Shown here: positions 1 through 5,260 of the stretch, in pieces
Layout of the letters: every line of letters starts with the position of its first letter
How positions within the stretch are numbered: position 1 is the stretch's first letter
Assembly (NCBI GenBank): GCA_027005175.1
Contig: JALTMC010000244.1
Location: 1-5,705 of the forward strand
Origin: Myxococcales bacterium
GTDB taxonomy: Bacteria; Myxococcota_C; UBA6777
Reading direction: 5' to 3'
DNA length: 5,705 bases
Notes under the pieces: model-generated
Told to the model about the DNA's origin: nothing
The model's database searches: none
The model's input: the letters and a program-made list of their open reading frames with translations, nothing else
Made by a program: the position numbers and the translations under genes

Positions 1-5
1 CTCTA

Positions 6-37
6 TCCCCCTCCTCCACCGTTGGTGGGGAGGGGGA
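6..37. repeat. Strong C/G-rich inverted repeat (hairpin)
   Basis: Bases 6-20 pair with 24-37 around the three-base loop GTT, giving 14 base pairs with one bulged T at position 15. The left arm is C/T-rich and the right arm is G-rich (GGTGGGGAGGGGG). It lies downstream of the minus-strand helicase gene, about 125 bases past its stop. No T-run follows it in the direction of that gene's transcription, so it is not a classical intrinsic terminator. A second G-rich block at 64-73 could compete for the same C-rich arm. The rest of 1-103 has no ORF I would support. The make-up resembles dispersed intergenic repeats known in several bacterial phyla, but one window cannot show dispersal. Confidence 0.65.
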
Positions 38-103
38 AGTTGGAGTCCCATCAGAAAGTGATAGGGGGAGGGGTCTTATGACAAACAAGGGGTAGACTCT
101 CGC

Positions 104-165
104 TGATATAGATTGGGAACACTGAAGAACTCAGTGATATAGATTGGGAACACTGAAGAACTCAG
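104..165. repeat. Perfect 31-bp tandem duplication at the helicase gene stop codon
   Basis: Bases 104-134 and 135-165 are identical over 31 positions, and the match ends abruptly at both flanks (103 versus 134, and 166 versus 135, differ). Read on the minus strand, each unit starts CTGAGTTCTTCAGTG. The TGA of the gene-proximal copy (162-164) is the stop codon of the helicase gene, and the TGA of the second copy is at 131-133. The duplication therefore copies the stop codon and the first 27 bases of 3' untranslated sequence. Each unit contains a small stem-loop (ACTGA/TCAGT with loop AGAAC at 121-135; one base pair shorter in the gene-proximal copy). Exact identity suggests a recent event. Confidence 0.93.
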
Positions 166-3119
166 CGTGATTCCAACTCAGTTGTCACAAGCTTCTTTTG
201 CAAATAGTCAGCGATGCGCCAATCGACAATCTCCTGAACTAAATCCTGAAATGCTTCAACAACTTCTTCTGGAACAAGGAGAGTACTGCGAAGAGTCCTA
301 TTCTCATAGGAGAAATAAGAGTGACCACCCATACCTTTCCCACCGACCCAGGCCGGGATAGGGTTCTTTACAAGCTGTTTTTGAATCGCTTGCAGGCTAT
401 CCACAGAGCCACTCCAATCAGCACGTAAAGTTACCGAGCGTTCTAACATTCGTTTAACTTCTTGAGCTAACATCGCTATTGAAATTTCTCCAGGAAATAA
501 ATTTTGTGTAAGCATCGCTTGTAAAACAACCATCTTATAGCTTTTTGTCATCTTTGTTTTCTCTAAGCTAACCAAAAACGACCGTAACTCTTCTGTATCC
601 ATGATATGTTGTTGTGCTTTCGTCAGGCTTCCTTTGTGTTTTACAAAATCAAGCCAAGAAGGATAATGTTGACGTTGACGTAAAGAGTGAACATTGTAAC
701 CAGCATGCAGTACTTCTGAAGCCGTGGGACGCATATCATGCTCTTCCAGGAAGTCATCATAGAAGTCTGAGATATAATCGACGGCTTGTGTGGGACGAAG
801 CAATGACTCCAACATATCTATAGCTTTAAGCTCATAGTTCACACGACAACCAGGAGGCAGTTCAAGCTGTTCGGACTGGAGTTGTGTGAACGCTTTACGC
901 AGCCCTGCATGGCCCACCTTCACGCCAAACATAGACTGAAAAAGAGTTGCTGGTTTGAGCAAGAAAGAGCGGTGGTTTCCAATATAATCAATGACCGTGA
1001 GAAACTCTTTGCCCTCCGCTCGCCGCAAACCACGACCAAACTGTTGCAGCCACAAAATACGTGACCCTGTAGGTCGTAACATCATAACCGTATCAATGGC
1101 TGGTAGATCCAACCCTTCGTTGAACATATCAACAGAAAAGATGATATCGAGTTGACCAGTAGCCAAAAGCTGTAAGGAAGCCGCTCTTGGATCAGAGTGT
1201 TGACCAGAATGGACGGAAGCAGCACGCTTTCCTGCCTTGAAGAAAAAGTCTTTCATAAAATCAGCATGTTTTTGAGAACAACAAAAAGCAAGTGTCCTTT
1301 GACCTGCTTTGTCTTTATATTGCTCCAGTACATTTTGTGCACGAATCTGAGTTGCTAAATTCTTTGTAAGTAACTCTGCATCAAACTTCCGATTGCGCCA
1401 TGGGATCGGCGCGTAATCAACATTGTCAGGAACACCAAAGTAATGAAAAGGACAGAGAAGCGCATGCTTGATCCCTTCCAAAACATCACAACGAAACACT
1501 AGATTTTCAGCACAAAGTTGCAACAGATTACCACCATCTGTTCTCTCGGGTGTTGCAGTTAATGCAAGTAAGAATTGTGGCTGAAAATAAGAGATAAATT
1601 TTCGATACGTTCTAGCATGGGCATGATGAAATTCGTCCACCACAATATAATCAAAAGCATCTGGTAAAAATTGATGCAGATGTTGGGATCGGCTGAGGGT
1701 CTGAATGGAAGCAAAGAGTATATCGACCTCAGGTTCTTTTTCATTACCTGTATACAAGCCCATCGATGCATCAGGACGGATACGTCGAAAGGTTCGTCGA
1801 GCCTGAACGAGGATTTCTTGACGATGTGCCACAAACAACACACGCCCAAATGATAAGCTATCAAAGGCACTCAACCAAGTTTTCCCTAACCCTGTAGCCA
1901 GTACAACCAACCCCGCACGATTGCCTTGCTCTCTCGTCAGTTCAAGCTGTGCGAGAGCAGCCTCCTGAATGATATGTGGTTGAGGTGCGGGCAGTGGGAT
2001 TTCCTCAGGAGGTAAATCACTCCCTCCATATTTACTCCCCCCCGCACCAGGAAGACTTGCACCACCTATCATTGGTGTTGCATTCTTTTGTTTTCTCTTC
2101 TCCTCGTAAGAATCAATCCAGGAAGCTGTGAGAGGCACGGTCTTTGGGTGTTGAAAAAGAGCGTCAAAGGCGAGAGTCATACTTTGAAATCCCTCCCTGT
2201 CACGAGAAGTCACAATGCGATAATTCCACTCGACCCCACCTTGCAACGCGGACTTAGAAAGGTTAGAGCTTCCCACGATAGCTGTACCATGCTCACCTTC
2301 TCCATGATGAAAGATATAACCTTTCGGATGAAAGCTCCGTTGCTGCGACTCAAACACACGTAATTCAACTTCTCCGATGAGATCGAGCAAGCGACGCAGG
2401 GCTCGTGGATCGGTATGATACAGATAATCTCCAGTGATTAGACGTAGTCGTCCACCCCTCAAAAGAAGATCACGCAAATGTTCTTCGATCGCGATAATCC
2501 CTGTATTCATCACAAAAGCCACAGCCATATCAACACGTTCAGATAAGTCAATATGTGCACACAAGTGTGGCAACAGCGCGTCATCATGACCAAGAAAAGA
2601 GTTCGAATGTGGAAGTTGAATCAAAGAATCTTGTTGTATCGCCCCAAAAACATCGTATGTAGAGATGGAGTCATGTACAAACATGGGTTCCTGCTCTGGA
2701 CGAGAAGCGACATTTGAGTCTGCCCCCTTATTCTGACTCAGGTAGTTCGCTTTTTCGGGGATGACCCATCGAACACCTCCACGAGGGTCAGCAACATCGC
2801 CGTGGTATCGGGGGATAACATGAACATGAAGGTGATGCACAGTCTGGCCTGCCGCAGCCCCCACATTGATGCCGATATTATAACCATCGGGCTGATGCTC
2901 CAGCTTTGTGATAGCTTCACGAGCTTCGGAAACAGCTATCATTAAAGCTTGCTGTTCTTCGGGTGTTGCATCAAACCAGGTCGCAACATGTCGACGAGTG
3001 ATGAGCAGAGCATGTCCCGATGAAACGGGAAAACCATCCCAGAGGCCGATCACAAGCTCACTCTCATAGAAGACCTGCTTGCGCGGTGGGAAGCAAAAAA
3101 TACAAGGGTCTGATGACAT
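162..3119 (-). CDS. HIT - HKD (PLD-like) nuclease - SF2 helicase fusion protein
   Basis: 985 residues, probably cytoplasmic. Residues 1-120 form a HIT domain: a C6-x-x-C9 pair near the start and the signature H96-L-H98-V-H100-V-I, with H98 the expected nucleotidyl-accepting histidine. Residues 150-330 form a PLD-like/HKD nuclease domain: H264-P-K266 and G283-S-S-N286, with E297 following. The Asp of the full HxK(x)4D motif is absent. A Gly/Pro-rich linker (346-382) leads to a superfamily 2 helicase: Walker A TGLGKT (409-414), DEFHH box (495-499), TATPER (521-526), the motif V region near NEGLDLP (667-673) and QQFGRGLRR (692-700). Residues 740-985 are a conserved-looking extension resembling the C-terminal part of DUF3427-type helicases. 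The ATG at 3119 has AGGA eight bases upstream. Known HIT proteins cleave nucleotide phosphoanhydride or phosphoramidate bonds and HKD domains cut nucleic acids; a combined end-processing or defence role is inference. Domain calls are firm, function is not. Confidence 0.95.
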   Translation of the reverse strand: MSSDPCIFCFPPRKQVFYESELVIGLWDGFPVSSGHALLITRRHVATWFDATPEEQQALMIAVSEAREAITKLEHQPDGYNIGINVGAAAGQTVHHLHVHVIPRYHGDVADPRGGVRWVIPEKANYLSQNKGADSNVASRPEQEPMFVHDSISTYDVFGAIQQDSLIQLPHSNSFLGHDDALLPHLCAHIDLSERVDMAVAFVMNTGIIAIEEHLRDLLLRGGRLRLITGDYLYHTDPRALRRLLDLIGEVELRVFESQQRSFHPKGYIFHHGEGEHGTAIVGSSNLSKSALQGGVEWNYRIVTSRDREGFQSMTLAFDALFQHPKTVPLTASWIDSYEEKRKQKNATPMIGGASLPGAGGSKYGGSDLPPEEIPLPAPQPHIIQEAALAQLELTREQGNRAGLVVLATGLGKTWLSAFDSLSFGRVLFVAHRQEILVQARRTFRRIRPDASMGLYTGNEKEPEVDILFASIQTLSRSQHLHQFLPDAFDYIVVDEFHHAHARTYRKFISYFQPQFLLALTATPERTDGGNLLQLCAENLVFRCDVLEGIKHALLCPFHYFGVPDNVDYAPIPWRNRKFDAELLTKNLATQIRAQNVLEQYKDKAGQRTLAFCCSQKHADFMKDFFFKAGKRAASVHSGQHSDPRAASLQLLATGQLDIIFSVDMFNEGLDLPAIDTVMMLRPTGSRILWLQQFGRGLRRAEGKEFLTVIDYIGNHRSFLLKPATLFQSMFGVKVGHAGLRKAFTQLQSEQLELPPGCRVNYELKAIDMLESLLRPTQAVDYISDFYDDFLEEHDMRPTASEVLHAGYNVHSLRQRQHYPSWLDFVKHKGSLTKAQQHIMDTEELRSFLVSLEKTKMTKSYKMVVLQAMLTQNLFPGEISIAMLAQEVKRMLERSVTLRADWSGSVDSLQAIQKQLVKNPIPAWVGGKGMGGHSYFSYENRTLRSTLLVPEEVVEAFQDLVQEIVDWRIADYLQKKLVTTELESR

Positions 3120-3127
3120 CGATGATT

Positions 3128-3131
3128 TCCT
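3128..3131 (-). promoter_or_regulatory. Ribosome binding site of the helicase fusion gene
   Basis: The minus strand reads GAAAGGAAATCATCG directly before the ATG, so AGGA sits eight bases upstream. This supports the start at 3119, where the HIT domain begins at once with the CIFC motif, and makes independent translation from the upstream lipoprotein gene likely. Confidence 0.7.
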
Positions 3132-3140
3132 TTCGTCAGT

Positions 3141-3191
3141 ACATATTCGTAATGATACAAGCCATCTTTTCGAAAATTCGTGAACATTCGT
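3141..3191. promoter_or_regulatory. Candidate operator: three ATTCGT boxes upstream of the helicase gene
   Basis: On the plus strand GAAAATTCGT (3172-3181) is followed directly by GAACATTCGT (3182-3191), a ten-base tandem repeat with one mismatch. A third box, ACATATTCGT, lies at 3141-3150. The boxes end at 3150, 3181 and 3191, steps of 31 and 10 bases, so all three would face the same side of the helix. The palindrome TTTTCGAAAA (3167-3176) overlaps the first repeat. The boxes lie 22-72 bases upstream of the helicase start codon, where a regulator would be expected. No convincing -35/-10 pair was recognised. Regulatory function is inference. Confidence 0.3.
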
Positions 3192-3213
3192 GGCTCTCTA
3201 AGAAAGTGACGGC

Positions 3214-4008
3214 TTAAGAAGCAGGAGTGATGGTTATTTGAAGGATCTTGTCGAGTGCAGGGAAGGTGAAGCCTTTAGCATCTTTGTTGTCTTTGAGCGC
3301 AGAAACTGTACCCTTTTCATCAGGCCCAGAGTTGGCAGCCTTCTGACGTGGAGCTTGATTCGCGCCCAGGCCAGGCTCCTCATTCACTTCGGTTCCGGCG
3401 TCCCAGTAGTGAAATGAGCTGGTTAAGGCACCCTTGATGGCTTTGTTTTGGGCATCGAACAAGGCGACACCTCCGACCTTTGTAGCAACAAAGACATCAT
3501 TGGATTGCCCAAACATCATCGCCATTGACAGCCGTTCACCAGGAGACGCTGTCACCTTAAACTTGATCGACTCTCCTGGCTCCAGGGGGACTTCTTTGTA
3601 GGTAGTCCCGGATAGCTTTGTAAAGATACCAACTTTCAGTTCTGAACGGGACTTGAGAGAATCATACAAGACCTTGGGATTTCCATCTTCCGCCAACGCC
3701 TCCAGGCCCTCTTTCCCTGTCGGCTTTCCCTCTTCAAAGAGCTTCCATGCCTCTGCGTGAAGGACCCAGAGACCAGGAGCAAAACCCACCCCATGAGACT
3801 TGTTGTCACTGGTTTTTAAGATACCTTTGGGTGAGATATTTTTGACTGTAATCTCAAACGTAACCGAAGCACGTTTACCCGGTTGCTCCCCTGTGGTCTC
3901 AGGGTTTCCAGGGTTTCCAGCATCTCCTCCACCACCGATGGGCTGACAACTCACAACCAGCAAAGAGCACAACAAGAATCCAACAAAACAATGGATACGA
4001 TCACGCAT
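3214..4008 (-). CDS. Spondin_N domain lipoprotein
   Basis: 264 residues from the ATG at 4008. This start is chosen because AGGAG sits six bases upstream of it and a proper signal peptide follows; the earlier in-frame ATG at 4014 abuts the AGGAG, and one at 4035 has no ribosome binding site. Residues 1-20 are a lipoprotein signal peptide (basic start, hydrophobic core FVGFLLCSLLVVS) and C21 is the lipidated cysteine; Q at +2 fits outer-membrane sorting. A Gly-rich linker (25-40) precedes a Spondin_N domain at about 46-262, with FAPGLWVLH (76-84), GLEALAEDGNP (101-111), MFGQSNDVFVA (165-175) and WDAGTEVNEEPG (202-213). These blocks are typical of bacterial spondin-domain proteins. Function in bacteria is poorly known; surface adhesion or matrix binding is inferred from eukaryotic F-spondin. 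It is followed on the same strand by the helicase fusion gene after 94 bp. Confidence 0.93.
   Translation of the reverse strand: MRDRIHCFVGFLLCSLLVVSCQPIGGGGDAGNPGNPETTGEQPGKRASVTFEITVKNISPKGILKTSDNKSHGVGFAPGLWVLHAEAWKLFEEGKPTGKEGLEALAEDGNPKVLYDSLKSRSELKVGIFTKLSGTTYKEVPLEPGESIKFKVTASPGERLSMAMMFGQSNDVFVATKVGGVALFDAQNKAIKGALTSSFHYWDAGTEVNEEPGLGANQAPRQKAANSGPDEKGTVSALKDNKDAKGFTFPALDKILQITITPAS
3901..3918. repeat. 9-bp in-frame tandem duplication in the lipoprotein linker
   Basis: AGGGTTTCC occurs twice in a row on the plus strand, encoding the doubled GNP tripeptide (GNPGNP, residues 31-36) in the flexible linker after the lipidated cysteine. The duplication keeps the frame and lengthens the tether by three residues. 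Confidence 0.8.
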
Positions 4009-4014
4009 AACCAT

Positions 4015-4019
4015 CTCCT
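4015..4019 (-). promoter_or_regulatory. Ribosome binding site that decides the lipoprotein start
   Basis: The minus strand reads AGGAGATGGTTATGCGTG. AGGAG is six bases from the ATG at 4008 but touches the ATG at 4014, so the downstream ATG is the workable start and gives a standard signal peptide. Confidence 0.75.
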
Positions 4020-4025
4020 GTAAAA

Positions 4026-4802
4026 ATGAGAACAACTTCTTTCTCGATAGCCACTCTTACATCAACACAGCACTTGATCCAGGTCAACTATGAAACGAAC
4101 AAAAACTTTATACAATTAGAGGTTGCAATCAACCCAGTGTTGGCACAGTTTAAGTATTTCACCAATGAACTCATCCGCAAAGGCACCTGTGTCAGCCAAA
4201 ACCAGACCGTGCTCTGCACTACGGATTGTCCTCAGATCTGCGCCGGCTCTCCCAAGGCAAATACCACGTACTGCAATGTCTGCTTGTTGAAGAAACATAT
4301 ACGTCAGAAAGCGGGTGATACGGGACAATGGAAAGCACACTGGGAAAAAGGTGCCTGCAAGGTGCCCCCTCCGATGTGTGGTGGAATTGCTGGCATCCAA
4401 TGCCCAGCAGGGTACAAATGCAAGTTGGCTGGTAGCTATCCCGACGCGGGTGGAACATGTTACCCCATCGTGTGCAAGTACAACGGCAAAGGTTATATCG
4501 CAGGGGAAGGCTTCCCAGCCACAGACGGTTGCAACAAGTGCTCCTGCCGAGCAGACGGTAATGTGCTCTGTACAAAGATGGCTTGTCCTCCAACCTGTGA
4601 TCCGAAAAAAGAAGGGTCACGCAAATACCTGACAACCAATCCCGATCAATGCAAACTTATCCGCTATACCTGGCCCTTCTCCAACAGCTGTGGATGTGGA
4701 TGTGAGCAAAGCAGTCGATGTCCCTTGTGGATCAACTGTATGCCACCCCGTGATTGTTCCGCAGAGCGAGCCCGCTGTCCCTACAGCAAAATCGCCTACT
4801 AG
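4026..4802 (+). CDS. Cysteine-rich Kazal/VWC-like/eight-cysteine protein, N-terminus doubtful
   Basis: The frame encodes 258 residues with 26 cysteines, all between residues 55 and 251. Residues 55-111 look like a Kazal-type inhibitor unit (Y82-x3-C86, closing GAC at 109-111) with an extra cysteine pair. Residues 118-145 are a CGG-x-AG-x-QCPAGYKC unit. Residues 150-187 match a VWC/pacifastin-like module (CKYNG, GEGFP, DGCNKCSC, VLCTKMAC). Residues 191-251 resemble the eight-cysteine-cluster domain of myxobacterial secreted proteins (CGCGCEQ), apparently missing a short piece around 213-216. Such a protein should be exported, yet residues 1-54 contain no signal peptide, the ATG has no ribosome binding site, and an in-frame stop at 4008-4010 blocks extension. 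The domain region is convincing; the first ~50 codons are probably not genuine, and the gene may be a 5'-truncated remnant. Protease inhibition or extracellular binding is inference. Confidence 0.6.
   Translation: MRTTSFSIATLTSTQHLIQVNYETNKNFIQLEVAINPVLAQFKYFTNELIRKGTCVSQNQTVLCTTDCPQICAGSPKANTTYCNVCLLKKHIRQKAGDTGQWKAHWEKGACKVPPPMCGGIAGIQCPAGYKCKLAGSYPDAGGTCYPIVCKYNGKGYIAGEGFPATDGCNKCSCRADGNVLCTKMACPPTCDPKKEGSRKYLTTNPDQCKLIRYTWPFSNSCGCGCEQSSRCPLWINCMPPRDCSAERARCPYSKIAY
4059..4087 (-). promoter_or_regulatory. Possible promoter of the lipoprotein gene
   Basis: On the minus strand TTGACC (4087-4082) is separated by 17 bases from TGATGT (4064-4059). The -35 element is good but the -10 element is poor. 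The lipoprotein promoter must lie close to here, because only 17 bases separate the two divergent reading frames. Any such promoter therefore sits inside the first ~20 codons of the plus-strand cysteine-rich frame, which argues against that frame's annotated beginning. Confidence 0.25.
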
Positions 4803-4991
4803 CAAACATTGGTCGAGCAAGCAAACCCATCCTTTCTACAGCAAACTCCCCTATTTCTCGCGCACTAGCAAACATTGGTCGAGCAAGCAAACCCGCTCTT
4901 CCTACAGCAAACTCCCCTACTGACAAACATTGGTCGAGCAAGCAAGCCCGCTCTTCCTATAGCGAAACCCCCTATTGCTCGAACGTTGGTC
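4752..4991. repeat. Degenerate ~55-bp tandem repeats derived from the end of the cysteine-rich gene
   Basis: Units start at 4752, 4807, 4873 and 4928 (55, 66, 55 and 56 bp), with a partial fifth at 4984-4991. Each starts with a version of CATTGGTC, passes through CCCGCTCTTCCTACAGC and ends near CCCCTACT. The first unit is the last 16-17 codons plus stop of the cysteine-rich gene. The others still spell versions of its final peptide: YSKIAY-stop in the gene, then YSKLPY, YSKLPY-stop and YSETPY. Unit 2 carries an extra 11 bases near 4855-4865. Units 2 and 3 share a reading frame with each other but not with the gene; unit 4 is in the third frame. They are therefore untranslated copies unless a frameshift brings them in. 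Confidence 0.85.
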
Positions 4992-4993
4992 GG

Positions 4994-5058
4994 TGAAGCA
5001 TGGATCGGACTGTTGGCTTTGTGATACTGAAGCATGGATCGGACTGTTGACTTTGTGA
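4994..5058. repeat. Pair of 31-bp direct repeats, 34-bp period
   Basis: TGAAGCATGGATCGGACTG begins at 4994 and again at 5028. The two copies match over 31 bases (4994-5024 and 5028-5058) with a single difference (G versus A, at 5050 in the second copy). The three bases between are TAC. No coding role is visible. Just after the second copy, CCCCT (5061-5065) and AGGGG (5076-5080) can form a weak stem followed by CTTTA; this might help end plus-strand transcription, but the evidence is slight. Confidence 0.85.
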
Positions 5059-5077
5059 GACCCCTGCGGATCGTGAG

Positions 5078-5260
5078 GGGCTTTATGCGACTTTTGGTAG
5101 GCATACGGATCAGGTGCGATTCTTCAAAAGCGTCACACCAACGGTTGAGTGGGCTTTATGCGACTTTTGGTAGGCATACGGATCAGGTGCGATTCTTCGA
5201 AAGCGTTACGCCAACGGTTGAGCGGGCTTCCTGTGATGTTTGGTAGGCACACGGATCAGG
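5078..5260. repeat. 73-bp tandem repeat, about 2.5 copies, ending on the DUF1761 stop codon
   Basis: Copy 1 (5078-5150) and copy 2 (5151-5223) match at 69 of 73 positions. A partial third copy (5224-5260) matches the first 37 bases of copy 2 at 31 positions. The unit starts GGGCTTTATGCGACTTTTGG and contains TACGGATCAGG. In the third copy that last segment holds the TGA stop (minus strand, 5258-5256) of the DUF1761 gene. Read from that gene, each unit begins CCTGATCCG at or just before the stop and continues into the 3' untranslated region. Because 73 is not divisible by three, the frames crossing it are not conserved and it is judged non-coding. Confidence 0.9.

Noticed and set aside
1559-1870. 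103-codon minus-strand frame inside the helicase gene
   Set aside because: Overlaps helicase motifs Ia-III in another frame; no start signal or recognisable domain.
162-3119. Type I or type III restriction subunit
   Set aside because: The nuclease domain is HKD-type, a HIT domain leads the chain, and no methyltransferase or specificity gene is present in the window.
4090-4119. ATG AAA CGA start (MKRTKTLYN) as a signal peptide for the cysteine-rich gene
   Set aside because: It is out of frame with the cysteine-rich domains and stops after nine codons; at most a relic.
4219-4635. 138-codon minus-strand frame opposite the cysteine-rich gene
   Set aside because: Shadow of the plus-strand frame; no domain pattern. 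The Kazal/VWC cysteine spacing is on the plus strand.
4690-4923. Open frame continuing through the C-terminal-copy repeats (YSKLPY peptides)
   Set aside because: It starts inside the cysteine-rich gene in another frame with no ribosome binding site; the peptides are echoes of the parent gene end.
5034-5246. Open frame of 70 codons across the 73-bp repeat array
   Set aside because: The 73-bp period shifts frame at each unit, there is no ribosome binding site, and the opposite strand is also open; repeat artefact.
4994-5260. Short repeats considered as a CRISPR array
   Set aside because: Copies are adjacent or separated by three bases; there are no regular unique spacers and no cas genes.
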